A stretch of 64,000 bases of DNA from Flavobacterium sp. (GTDB taxonomy: Bacteria > Bacteroidota > Bacteroidia > Flavobacteriales > Flavobacteriaceae): positions 1 through 64,000 of the forward strand of contig NZ_JANJUQ010000031.1 of the NCBI RefSeq assembly GCF_024710485.1, written 5' to 3'. A program made the translations under genes and the position numbers. Below are positions 9,204 through 17,258 of the stretch, piece by piece; within the stretch, counting starts at the first letter, position 1; each line of letters starts with the position of its first letter. The notes below the pieces were generated by a model. It saw only the letters and a list, made by a program, of their open reading frames with translations, made no database searches and was not told the origin of the DNA.

Positions 9204-9875
9204 TTATTGCATTTTTTCTTTCCAAAGAAACTTGCCCAAATCGAACAAACTTTCTAAGGGTTTGGTATTTAATAAATCGACTACCGTGTTTACCGATTTT
9301 TCAATCAAAACATCCGTCTTTTCAAAACCTTTAGACGTATCGTCCATCCAAAACTTCAATAAGAATAAGAACTGTAGCCAGGCACCTTCAGCGTAAACGG
9401 GTTCGGTTACTTTCGCTACTTTCCCGAATGGCTCTGAAGGTTCCGACTTAATACTATCTACGATATATTTTTTAAAATGGTTTCGGAATTCCTTCAATTG
9501 TTTCAAATTCTTTAACCCTTCCTGATTTTCTTTGAGCGCATACACCACATAGCTTCTGTTCAAGGTTAAAATTTCGAACAGGGTAAAATACAGAGTCAAC
9601 AATTTATTTTTATCTGTATAGCTTTCAAAAGCAGCTTCTTTTTCAATAGTCGCCACAGCATTTTCAAAAAACTTCACCCAAATATCTTGCTTGACCGCAT
9701 CTAGCGAACCAAAGAAAGCGTAAAAATCACTTTCCTCTATATTGTGGTTTTTGCAGAAGACATAAGCATTTTTCGGTGCTTCATTGTTTTCCAATACTTC
9801 ATTCATGTACAATGAAATGATGGCATTGTCATCTACTGTATTCTTTTTTGATTTTGTTTTTTTTGCTGTGGTCAT
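9204..9875 (-). CDS. TetR/AcrR family transcriptional regulator
   Basis: A 223-residue protein with a basic Lys/Thr-rich N-terminal tail, then an HTH region (KNAYVFCKNHNIEESDFYAFFG) where SDFYAFFGS corresponds to the TetR recognition-helix motif normally written YYHF. The remainder is helical, as in TetR ligand-binding domains, here without an obvious known ligand class. It is the first gene of a two-gene unit with the ABC1 kinase, with no intergenic base. Inverted repeats upstream (9911-9951) are candidate operators for autoregulation. Confidence 0.8.
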   Translation of the reverse strand: MTTAKKTKSKKNTVDDNAIISLYMNEVLENNEAPKNAYVFCKNHNIEESDFYAFFGSLDAVKQDIWVKFFENAVATIEKEAAFESYTDKNKLLTLYFTLFEILTLNRSYVVYALKENQEGLKNLKQLKEFRNHFKKYIVDSIKSEPSEPFGKVAKVTEPVYAEGAWLQFLFLLKFWMDDTSKGFEKTDVLIEKSVNTVVDLLNTKPLESLFDLGKFLWKEKMQ

Positions 9876-9910
9876 AGTATTCCTTTTTAGAACAGTGTAA
9901 ATTTAATAAC

Positions 9911-9951
9911 GTTTAACTATTTTTAAAAATTATTAAACAAAAAGTTTTGTT
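9911..9951. promoter_or_regulatory. Inverted repeats upstream of the TetR-type gene
   Basis: Two nested signals: GTTTAA (9911-9916) with TTAAAC (9933-9938), and AACAAAA (9936-9942) with TTTTGTT (9945-9951). They are AT-rich, so chance is possible, but the position upstream of a regulator gene fits an operator. Confidence 0.35.
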
Positions 9952-9984
9952 AAATGTTGTTCAAAAAAATTGAAATCAAAAGAA

Positions 9985-10013
9985 AAAGCGCTCCTTTTTG
10001 AGGAACGCTTTTA
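9985..10013 (-). terminator. Terminator of the OmpA-family lipoprotein gene
   Basis: AAAGCGCTCC and GGAACGCTTT pair with one mismatch; on the minus strand the hairpin is followed by TTTTTC. Confidence 0.75.
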
Positions 10014-10036
10014 ACTATACAGTAGTACAACAGAAA

Positions 10037-10732
10037 CTATTTTCCCGCTTCTTTTTGAGCATCTTGTACCATTTTTTCATTGGCAGTGATGGCAAATTCC
10101 ACACGACGATTTTGACTTCTGCCTTCCGGTGTATCGTTGGTAGCAATCGGATCAGCGATTCCTAAACCGGAAGTTACAAAACGAGAACTTGCCAAACCTT
10201 TTCCAATCAAATACGTTTTAACAGAAGCCGCTCTTTGCTCGGATAAAGTAAGGTTGTATTCCGGAGTTCCGGTGCTGTCGGTATATCCGTAAATTTGAAT
10301 ATTAGTATCCGGATATTGGTTAAATACCGGCACTAGTTTGTCTAAATTAGCTTTTGCAGCTGCCGTTAAAGTAGATTTGTTAGTGTCGAAACGCACCGCA
10401 TTCTCTCCTAACACCAAACGAATTCCTTCACCTACTCTTTCCACTTGTGCTCCCGGTAGAGCCGTTTCAATTTCACGAGCTTGTTTGTCCATCTGATGAC
10501 CAATTACACCTCCGGCAACACCTCCTATAACACCTCCTAAAACAGCGCCCATAGCTCCTTTTCCGCCTTTACCGAGATTATTTCCTAAAATCCCGCCAAT
10601 AACAGCACCACCAACGGCACCTATAGCAGCACCACGTTGTGTGTTATTAGAATTTTTCACCGCTTCACAACCTGTAAAAACAGTAGATGAAATTAACATT
10701 ACAGCTAATAAAAATGCATTTATTCTTCTCAT
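10037..10732 (-). CDS. OmpA family lipoprotein with glycine-zipper domain
   Basis: The lipobox STVFTGC predicts cleavage and lipidation at Cys21. Residues about 34-82 are a glycine zipper (repeats of GAVGGAVIGG and GGVIGGVAGG type), expected to pack in a membrane. Residues about 105-220 form the OmpA C-terminal peptidoglycan-binding domain, with RFDTNKSTLT, YTDSTGTPEYNLTLSEQRA and GRSQNRRVEF. It should anchor the outer membrane to peptidoglycan. It lies 2 bp after a small lipocalin-like lipoprotein gene on the same strand, so the two are probably co-transcribed. Confidence 0.93.
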   Translation of the reverse strand: MRRINAFLLAVMLISSTVFTGCEAVKNSNNTQRGAAIGAVGGAVIGGILGNNLGKGGKGAMGAVLGGVIGGVAGGVIGHQMDKQAREIETALPGAQVERVGEGIRLVLGENAVRFDTNKSTLTAAAKANLDKLVPVFNQYPDTNIQIYGYTDSTGTPEYNLTLSEQRAASVKTYLIGKGLASSRFVTSGLGIADPIATNDTPEGRSQNRRVEFAITANEKMVQDAQKEAGK

Positions 10733-10734
10733 AA

Positions 10735-11211
10735 CTATTTATTTATTTTTTGAAACTGATAAACAACATTGGTAGTCTTCCCAGCTATATCGACTTTATC
10801 AATCAATTGAAATGAATTTTCAGTAAGCTCAGCAACTTGTAAAACATACCCTGATTTTACTTTTTTGGCTTTACTTTCATCCAAAATTTTCATCACAAAT
10901 TGTTCATTCTGGTTGATGTACCATGTAATTGGTGTACTGTAACTCGTACATTTTGAACTATTCAATGAAAATTCTCCCTTATTATTGTTGGAGATAAATT
11001 TCCATTGGCTCCCAATAAAACATTTTGAATCGGCCAAATCAAAAGAATTAACCTTAATTACATCTGAACCCGGATAAGTAACCGAAGTAATAGTCCATTC
11101 CCCTTTAATGGCAATCTCAGTTTGCATACTTAAACCCGTGTTGGTTGGCGACTTAGATTTGCATGAAAAAATCAGCAAAGACAAGAGGCTCATAAAAATA
11201 ACTTTCTTCAT
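10735..11211 (-). CDS. Lipocalin-like lipoprotein
   Basis: A 158-residue exported lipoprotein: the leader ends in LLIFSC, giving Cys17 as the lipidated residue. The mature part starts with a Ser/Thr/Lys linker followed by GEWTITSVTYPG and later QWKFISNN, the pattern of small Bacteroidota lipocalin-like domains (a GxW motif at the first strand). It precedes the OmpA-family gene by 2 bp and is driven from a TATATTTG box 26 bases upstream. Ligand unknown. Confidence 0.8.
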   Translation of the reverse strand: MKKVIFMSLLSLLIFSCKSKSPTNTGLSMQTEIAIKGEWTITSVTYPGSDVIKVNSFDLADSKCFIGSQWKFISNNNKGEFSLNSSKCTSYSTPITWYINQNEQFVMKILDESKAKKVKSGYVLQVAELTENSFQLIDKVDIAGKTTNVVYQFQKINK

Positions 11212-11236
11212 ACCACAAATTTTTATGTTTATATGA

Positions 11237-11244
11237 CAAATATA
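11237..11244 (-). promoter_or_regulatory. Putative -7 box for the lipocalin/OmpA operon
   Basis: TATATTTG on the minus strand. A TTG lies 24 bp upstream, longer than the usual 19. Confidence 0.5.
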
Positions 11245-11384
11245 CGGCCATTTTATGATATCCTTTTACAAAATAATACTATAACCCTGTAGAATTCTTA
11301 TTACGTCAATTTGTCAGAGTATCTTCAAATGGTATTGCTTTTGAGTATTTGAAATACAAAATTGTATAACCTAAAATTTTAAAT

Positions 11385-13271
11385 ATGACAACAGGAAAAA
11401 TTAATGTATCAGTAGAAAACATCTTTCCACTAATTAAGAAGTTTTTATACAGCGACCACGAAATTTTCTTGCGCGAATTGGTATCCAATGCAACGGATGC
11501 TACTTTAAAATTAAAACACCTAACCAGTATCGGCGAAGCCAAAGTAGCATACGGCAATCCGATTATAGAAGTCAAAATTGACAAAGAAGGTAAAAAATTA
11601 CACCTCATCGACCAAGGTATCGGTATGACTGCCGAAGAAGTGGAAAAATACATCAACCAAGTGGCTTTTTCCGGAGCCGAAGAGTTTTTAGAGAAATATA
11701 AAGATTCAGCTAAAGATTCCGGTATCATCGGGCATTTCGGATTGGGCTTCTACTCGGCTTTCATGGTAGCTGAAAAAGTGGAAATCATTACCAAATCCTA
11801 CAAAGACGAACCGGCCGCACATTGGACTTGCGATGGCAGTCCGGAATTTACCTTAGTGCCACACGACAAAACAGACCGAGGTACTGAAATTATTTTGCAC
11901 ATTGCAGAAGATTCGTTGGAATTTTTAGAAGAGTTTAAAATCCGTGAATTGTTGACCAAATACAACAAATTTATGCCGGTGCCGATTAAATTCGGAACCC
12001 GTAAAGAAGCGTTGCCAAAACCGGAAGATGCGGGCGATGATTACAAAACTGAGTATATCGACGTAGACAACATCATCAACAACCCGACTCCGGCTTGGAC
12101 GAAGCAACCGGTGGATTTAACCGATGAAGATTATAAAAACTTCTACCGCGAATTGTATCCGATGCAGTTTGACGAACCGTTATTCAATATTCATTTGAAT
12201 GTAGATTATCCGTTCAACCTGACCGGAATTTTATACTTCCCTAAACTGGATGCCAACTTGCAAGTGCAAAAAGACAAAATCCAGTTGTACCAAAATCAGG
12301 TTTTTGTAACCGATAACGTGGAAGGTATAGTACCTGAATTTTTAGTAATGTTACGCGGTGTAATTGATTCACCGGATATTCCGCTAAACGTTTCTCGTTC
12401 TTACTTACAAGCCGATGGTAACGTGAAGAAAATATCGAATTACATTACCCGCAAAGTAGCCGATAAATTGAAATCGCTCTTCAACGAAAACCGCGAAGAT
12501 TTTGAAAGCAAATGGAACGACATCAAAATTGTGTTGGAATACGGCATGTTGTCGGAACCGAAATTCTATGAAAAGGCAGGCGACTTCGTATTGTATCCAA
12601 CCGTTGACGGTAAGTATTACACTTTAGCAGAATTGAAAGAAGCCATCACCGCAAACCAAACTGACAAAAACGGAAAACTGGTAGTACTTTACGCTTCTAA
12701 CAAAGACGCACAACACAGTTATATTGAAATTGCCAGAGAAAAAGGCTATGAAGTGTTGCTGTTAGATTCCCCTATTGTTTCGCACTTGATTCAGAAATTA
12801 GAAAGCGACAACGAAAACTTGACATTTACCCGTGTAGATTCTGATCATATTGACAAATTAATTCAAAAAGAAGACACTCAAATTTCGAAACTATCTGAAG
12901 AGGAATCAACACAACTGAAAACTGTTTTAGAAGAAATTGTTCCGAAAACCAACTACACCGTTCAGTTGGAAGCCATGGACAGCCAAGCGGCACCATTCAT
13001 GATTACCCAGCCGGAATTCATGCGAAGAATGAAAGAAATGAGTCAAACCGGTGGCGGCGGCATGTTTGGCATGGGCAATTTCCCCGAAATGTATAACTTA
13101 GTGGTGAATACCAACTCGGATTTGGCCACAACCATCTTGAACACGCCAGACAAATCCACTCAAGAAAGTTTGGTAAAACAAGCGCTCGACTTAGCGAAAA
13201 TCTCTCAAGGTTTATTAAAAGGCGAAGAATTGACCGCTTTTGTTAAAAGAAGTTTTGAGTTGATTAAATAG
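11385..13271 (+). CDS. htpG: Molecular chaperone HtpG (Hsp90)
   Basis: Cytosolic ATP-dependent chaperone. The GHKL ATPase domain shows FLRELVSNATDA, DQGIGMT and GHFGLGFYSAFMVA. The middle domain includes the conserved arginine loop with LNVSRSYLQ. At 628 residues it has the normal bacterial length. A Gly/Met-rich patch (GGGGMFGMGN) near residue 565 in the C-terminal domain is a feature of the flavobacterial form. It stands alone with its own terminator; no heat-shock inverted repeat was found upstream. Confidence 0.96.
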   Translation: MTTGKINVSVENIFPLIKKFLYSDHEIFLRELVSNATDATLKLKHLTSIGEAKVAYGNPIIEVKIDKEGKKLHLIDQGIGMTAEEVEKYINQVAFSGAEEFLEKYKDSAKDSGIIGHFGLGFYSAFMVAEKVEIITKSYKDEPAAHWTCDGSPEFTLVPHDKTDRGTEIILHIAEDSLEFLEEFKIRELLTKYNKFMPVPIKFGTRKEALPKPEDAGDDYKTEYIDVDNIINNPTPAWTKQPVDLTDEDYKNFYRELYPMQFDEPLFNIHLNVDYPFNLTGILYFPKLDANLQVQKDKIQLYQNQVFVTDNVEGIVPEFLVMLRGVIDSPDIPLNVSRSYLQADGNVKKISNYITRKVADKLKSLFNENREDFESKWNDIKIVLEYGMLSEPKFYEKAGDFVLYPTVDGKYYTLAELKEAITANQTDKNGKLVVLYASNKDAQHSYIEIAREKGYEVLLLDSPIVSHLIQKLESDNENLTFTRVDSDHIDKLIQKEDTQISKLSEEESTQLKTVLEEIVPKTNYTVQLEAMDSQAAPFMITQPEFMRRMKEMSQTGGGGMFGMGNFPEMYNLVVNTNSDLATTILNTPDKSTQESLVKQALDLAKISQGLLKGEELTAFVKRSFELIK

Positions 13272-13295
13272 TAATAAGACGAAATTATTAAGACA

Positions 13296-13327
13296 AAACC
13301 TGTGAGTGAAGACTTGCAGGTTTTTTT
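13296..13327 (+). terminator. Terminator of htpG
   Basis: AAACCTGTGAG pairs with CTTGCAGGTTT (two wobbles) and is followed by T7. Confidence 0.8.
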
Positions 13328-13342
13328 ATTCAATGCATTTAC

Positions 13343-13380
13343 CGAACTTCGCAATTCATAATTCGTAACTCGTAATTTTT
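13343..13380. repeat. Heptameric short tandem array before the DUF2721 gene
   Basis: AATTC, AATTC, AACTC and AATTT recur at 13353, 13360, 13367 and 13374, exactly 7 bp apart, ending just before the start codon at 13382. Confidence 0.6.
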
Positions 13381-13381
13381 T

Positions 13382-13783
13382 ATGACACTCAACATAGAAA
13401 CTCCGGCGCTATTATTCTCTGCAACATCTCTAATCTTATTGGCTTATACCAATCGGTTTTTAACGATCGCTCAAATTGTGCGCAGTTTGAAAAAACACTA
13501 CGACGAAAACCACACGCGCAGTATTTTATTGCAAATCAAAAACTTAAACCTGCGGCTTTCATTGATTCGCTATATGCAGCTTTTTGGTGTATTGTGTTTG
13601 TTTCTTTCGGTATTTGCTATGTTGTGTTTGTTTATCGATTGGCATACGGCAGGCATTTACCTTTTTGCCGCCAGTTTATTGTGTTTACTAACTTCCTTAG
13701 CGATATCTTTTTGGGAAATAAGTATATCAGTAACAGCCTTGCGCTTGCATTTGAGTGATTTGGAAGAAGAAAGCAAAAAATAA
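13382..13783 (+). CDS. DUF2721 family membrane protein
   Basis: A 133-residue protein with an N-terminal membrane segment (about 6-22), a basic amphipathic stretch with KKHYDENH, and two further hydrophobic segments (about 62-84 and 88-112). The order and the terminal LxLHLxDLE match the DUF2721 family, whose function is unknown. It begins immediately after a 7-bp tandem array and ends at a terminator shared with carB. Confidence 0.8.
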   Translation: MTLNIETPALLFSATSLILLAYTNRFLTIAQIVRSLKKHYDENHTRSILLQIKNLNLRLSLIRYMQLFGVLCLFLSVFAMLCLFIDWHTAGIYLFAASLLCLLTSLAISFWEISISVTALRLHLSDLEEESKK

Positions 13784-13790
13784 AACCCAT

Positions 13791-13822
13791 AAAAAAATCC
13801 CGAGAACATCGGGATTTTTTTT
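13791..13822. terminator. Bidirectional terminator between DUF2721 and carB
   Basis: AAAAATCCCGA and TCGGGATTTTT are perfect arms around a five-base loop, with A- and T-runs on either side. Confidence 0.88.
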
Positions 13823-16674
13823 TATTTACTCAAATACATTTTTCTTCTGCTGTACAACTCGTAGAACTGATCGTCTTTTAAATCGTCTATAAACAAAATG
13901 CTTTCTCCGGTGGATTTCATTTCCGGTCCGAGGGCTTTGTTTACATTTGGGAATTTACTGAAAGAGAACACCGGTTGTTTAATAGCGTAACCGCTTAGTT
14001 TCGGATTGAAGGTAAAATCAGTCACTTTATTTTTCCCTAACATCACTTTGGTAGCATAATTTACATACGGTTCGCCATACGCTTTTGCTATAAATGGTAC
14101 GGTACGAGATGCTCTCGGGTTGGCTTCAATAATGTAAACAATGTCGTCTTTGATGGCAAACTGAATGTTGATTAAACCAACCGTTCTCAAAGCTAAAGCA
14201 ATTTTCTTCGTATGGTCTTTGATTTGTTGCATCACGAATTCGCCCAAATTGAACGGCGGCAAAGTGGCATTCGAATCGCCCGAGTGCACGCCACACGGCT
14301 CAATATGCTCCATAATCCCGATGATGTATACATTTTCGCCGTCGCAAATCGCATCCGCTTCCGCTTCAATAGCACCGTCTAAATAATGGTCAAGCAACAA
14401 TTTATTCCCCGGTATATTTTTCAGCAAATCAATAACATGCTCTTCTAATTCTTGTTTGTTGATGACAATTTTCATGCCTTGACCGCCCAATACATACGAA
14501 GGACGAACCAACAACGGGAAATCCAATACATCGGCTAAAGCTGAAGCTTGGTCCGCGTTTTCGGCTACGCCAAATTTAGGGAACGGAATTTTTAGGTCTT
14601 CCAACAATTCGGAAAATCTTCCTCGGTCTTCCGCTAAATCCAAGGCATCAAACGAAGTGCCTAATATTTTGATGCCGTATCGATCTAACTTTTCAGCCAG
14701 TTTTAACGCGGTTTGTCCGCCCAACTGTACAATCACTCCTTCCGGCTTTTCGTGGCGAATGATATCGTAAATGTGTTCCCAAAATACCGGCTCGAAATAC
14801 AACTTATCGGCCGTATCAAAATCGGTCGACACCGTTTCCGGGTTACAGTTGATCATAATGGTTTCGTATCCGCATTCTTTGGCGGCTAAAACGCCGTGCA
14901 CACAGGAATAATCAAACTCAATCCCCTGTCCGATGCGGTTAGGTCCGGAACCTAAAACGATGACTTTCTTTTTATCGGTAACGATACTTTCATTGCTCAC
15001 CAATCTTTGCCCGTCGGCAGTTTGGATTTCGGCTTCGAAAGTGGAGTAATAATAAGGTGTCATGGCTTTGAATTCGGCCGCGCAAGTATCTACCAGTTTG
15101 TACACGCGATTGATGTTCATTTCTTCGCGCAATTTGTAAACCTGACTTTCCAAACAACCCATCATGTGAGCAATTTGACGGTCGCCGTATCCTTTTTGCT
15201 TGGCTTCGAGGAGTAATTCCTTCGGTAAGGTATCCACTTTGTACTGGGAAATTTCTCTTTCCAACAAGTACAACTCTTCGTATTGTTTTAAGAACCACAT
15301 ATCGATTTTGGTGATTTCGTGGATGCGACTCAACGGAATGCCCATGGCAATCGCATCGTAAATCACGAATACTCTGTCCCAACTGGCAAAAGTCAGTTTT
15401 TCGATAATTTGTTCGTAGTTTTTATAGCCTTTTCCGTCGGCTCCGATTCCGTTTCTTTTGATTTCCAAAGATTGGGTCGCTTTATGTAAAGCTTCTTGGA
15501 ACGAACGTCCGATACCCATTACTTCGCCTACGGATTTCATTTGTAAGCCCAAAGTTCTGTCGGAACCTTCAAACTTATCGAAATTCCAACGCGGGATTTT
15601 AACGATAACGTAATCCAACGTCGGCTCGAACAAGGCGGAAGTCGACTTGGTGATTTGGTTTTGCAGTTCGTCTAAGTGGTAACCTAAAGCCAATTTGGTA
15701 GCGATTTTAGCAATCGGATAACCGGTTGCTTTAGACGCTAAAGCTGAGGAACGCGATACACGCGGATTGATTTCGATGGCTACAATATCTTCTTTTTCAT
15801 CCGGCGAAACGGCAAATTGCACGTTACAACCTCCGGCAAAATTTCCGATAGAACGCATCATCAAAATGGCCATATCACGCATTTTTTGGAATGTGGTATC
15901 TGATAAGGTCATCGCCGGCGCTACCGTAATCGAATCTCCGGTGTGGATGCCCATCGGGTCCATATTTTCGATGGAACAGATGATGACTACGTTGTCGTTT
16001 TTATCGCGCAGCAACTCCAACTCATATTCTTTCCAACCCAATAAAGCCTTATCAATTAAGACTTCATGAATGGGTGAGGCTTCTAAACCTCGGGTTAGTA
16101 ACTCATCGAAATCTTCTTTTTTGTGAACGAAAGCCGCTCCGGTTCCGCCCAAAGTAAAGGAAGGACGAATGACCAAAGGAAAGCCAAATTCTTGCGCAAT
16201 TTCTTTTCCTTTTAAGAAAGAAGTCGCGGTTTTGGCCGGCGCGGTAGGTACATTTATTTTTTGCAACAATTGTTTGAATTGTTCGCGGTCTTCAGTAATA
16301 TTGATGGCGTTAATGTCAACTCCAATTAACCTTACGTTGAAATCTTGCCAAATGCCTTTTTCGTCGGCTTCCAGACACAAGTTGAGCGCCGTTTGTCCGC
16401 CCATAGTAGGTAATACTGCGTCAATTTGCGGGTGCTCTTTCAGGATTTGGATAATGGATTTGGTAGTTAGCGGTAATAGATAAACATGATCAGCCATGCT
16501 GGGATCGGTCATAATCGTGGCCGGATTGGAGTTGATCAAAATGACTTCGATTCCTTCTTCTCTGAGCGAGCGAGCGGATTGGGAACCGGCATAGTCGAAT
16601 TCACAAGCTTGTCCGATAACGATGGGTCCGGAACCAATAATTAAAACCGATTTGATGGAGTTGTCTTTAGGCAT
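13822..16674 (-). CDS. carB: Carbamoyl-phosphate synthase large subunit, lacking the MGS-like domain
   Basis: CarB makes carbamoyl phosphate for arginine and pyrimidine synthesis from bicarbonate, two ATP and ammonia supplied by CarA. Two homologous ATP-grasp synthetase halves are present, each starting with a recognisable segment (LIIGSGPIVIGQACEFDY and VLGSGPNRIGQGIEFDY). At 950 residues it is about 120 shorter than the E. coli protein: it ends at YELYSRRKMYLSK just after the second ATP-grasp half, so the C-terminal MGS-like domain that binds UMP and ornithine is missing. This is a genuine stop, with a terminator directly behind it. carA is not in the window. Confidence 0.96.
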   Translation of the reverse strand: MPKDNSIKSVLIIGSGPIVIGQACEFDYAGSQSARSLREEGIEVILINSNPATIMTDPSMADHVYLLPLTTKSIIQILKEHPQIDAVLPTMGGQTALNLCLEADEKGIWQDFNVRLIGVDINAINITEDREQFKQLLQKINVPTAPAKTATSFLKGKEIAQEFGFPLVIRPSFTLGGTGAAFVHKKEDFDELLTRGLEASPIHEVLIDKALLGWKEYELELLRDKNDNVVIICSIENMDPMGIHTGDSITVAPAMTLSDTTFQKMRDMAILMMRSIGNFAGGCNVQFAVSPDEKEDIVAIEINPRVSRSSALASKATGYPIAKIATKLALGYHLDELQNQITKSTSALFEPTLDYVIVKIPRWNFDKFEGSDRTLGLQMKSVGEVMGIGRSFQEALHKATQSLEIKRNGIGADGKGYKNYEQIIEKLTFASWDRVFVIYDAIAMGIPLSRIHEITKIDMWFLKQYEELYLLEREISQYKVDTLPKELLLEAKQKGYGDRQIAHMMGCLESQVYKLREEMNINRVYKLVDTCAAEFKAMTPYYYSTFEAEIQTADGQRLVSNESIVTDKKKVIVLGSGPNRIGQGIEFDYSCVHGVLAAKECGYETIMINCNPETVSTDFDTADKLYFEPVFWEHIYDIIRHEKPEGVIVQLGGQTALKLAEKLDRYGIKILGTSFDALDLAEDRGRFSELLEDLKIPFPKFGVAENADQASALADVLDFPLLVRPSYVLGGQGMKIVINKQELEEHVIDLLKNIPGNKLLLDHYLDGAIEAEADAICDGENVYIIGIMEHIEPCGVHSGDSNATLPPFNLGEFVMQQIKDHTKKIALALRTVGLINIQFAIKDDIVYIIEANPRASRTVPFIAKAYGEPYVNYATKVMLGKNKVTDFTFNPKLSGYAIKQPVFSFSKFPNVNKALGPEMKSTGESILFIDDLKDDQFYELYSRRKMYLSK

Positions 16675-16679
16675 TGTAG

Positions 16680-16737
16680 TTAGATTTTTAGACTTCTTAG
16701 ATTGTTAGATCATTAGACATCTTAGAAAGTTAGTTAG
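16680..16737. repeat. Degenerate TTAGA array upstream of carB
   Basis: TTAGA begins at 16680, 16688, 16697, 16705, 16713 and 16722, with TTAGT at 16730 and 16734: a period of 8-9 bp in the carB leader region. Confidence 0.65.
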
Positions 16738-16756
16738 TTGTGTTGTTGTATTTGGT

Positions 16757-16862
16757 TCTAGCCCCGATGGCAGTGGAAATCCTTTTTATTTGCCATACTG
16801 AGCGCAGTCGAAGTATAAAAATAAAAAGATTGTAACGAACAGCGGGAAATAGCTCCTGAAAA
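16757..16862 (+). ncRNA. Structured intergenic element, Flavo-1-like (copy 1)
   Basis: The sequence opens with CTAGCCCCGAT, contains a long stem (ATCCTTTTTATTT at about 16779-16791 with AAATAAAAAGATT at about 16819-16831) capped by a smaller ATACT/AGTAT hairpin, and closes with GTAACGAACAGCGGGAAATA; CCCG can pair with CGGG. The same flanking blocks occur near 47870-47943 on the other strand around an unrelated internal stem. From memory this resembles the flavobacterial Flavo-1 RNA motif; the family name needs a covariance-model search. It lies antisense to carB, between carB and rpmH. Confidence 0.55.
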
Positions 16863-16885
16863 TTATCAATATTTATGAACAGGTT

Positions 16886-16920
16886 TAAAAAAAAGCCGCT
16901 ACTAATAAAAGTAACGGCTT
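16886..16920 (-). terminator. Terminator of rpmH
   Basis: AAGCCGCTAC and GTAACGGCTT pair with one mismatch; on the minus strand a T-run of eight follows. Confidence 0.82.
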
Positions 16921-16942
16921 GATATTGATTGATAAAGAATCA

Positions 16943-17104
16943 TTATTTTTTGTGTCTTGGTTCACAAGATACAGTCAATTTATGTCTTCCTTTAGCTCTA
17001 CGACGCGCAAGGACCTTTCTTCCATTTGCTGAAGCCATTCTGTCCATAAATCCGTGTTTATTTCTTCTTTTTCTTTTCGATGGTTGAAACGTTCTTTTGC
17101 TCAT
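16943..17104 (-). CDS. rpmH: 50S ribosomal protein L34
   Basis: A 53-residue, strongly basic protein read directly from the minus strand: it starts [19 protein letters not shown] and ends with SCEPRHKK. The N-terminal KRTFQPS..RKR.HGF and the [10 protein letters not shown] segment are diagnostic of L34, which binds 23S rRNA domain III. It has a bipartite promoter 62 bases upstream and its own terminator. Unlike in many bacteria it is not next to rnpA or dnaA. Confidence 0.96.
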   Translation of the reverse strand: MSKRTFQPSKRKRRNKHGFMDRMASANGRKVLARRRAKGRHKLTVSCEPRHKK

Positions 17105-17165
17105 TGCTGTATATCTTTAAAATCGTGTAATATTCTGTTTTGGTTGGTTCTTTCAAAACCGAGTG

Positions 17166-17195
17166 CAAATATACAAACCTTTTTTTTTCCGACAA
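17166..17195 (-). promoter_or_regulatory. Bipartite promoter of rpmH
   Basis: On the minus strand TTG (17195-17193), a 19-bp spacer and TATATTTG (17173-17166): a full match to the TTG / TAnnTTTG consensus. Confidence 0.75.
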
Positions 17196-17229
17196 GAACT
17201 TTTTTAAAAATATTTTTAATTCATTTTAC

Positions 17230-17237
17230 TACCTTTG
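17230..17237 (+). promoter_or_regulatory. -7 box for the TPR membrane protein gene
   Basis: TACCTTTG lies 22 bases before the ATG at 17259. An upstream in-frame TTG falls inside this box, which argues for the ATG as the real start. Confidence 0.55.
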
Positions 17238-17258
17238 TGCCTCATAAAAATAAAAGAC

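Noticed and set aside
14990..15382. 130-residue minus-strand frame inside carB
   Set aside because: It is on the same strand as carB in another frame, Arg/Gly/Pro rich and without homologous motifs; a shadow of the real gene.
17235..17258. Earlier TTG start for the TPR membrane protein
   Set aside because: The TTG overlaps the TACCTTTG -7 box, so it cannot be in the transcript; the ATG at 17259 is better.
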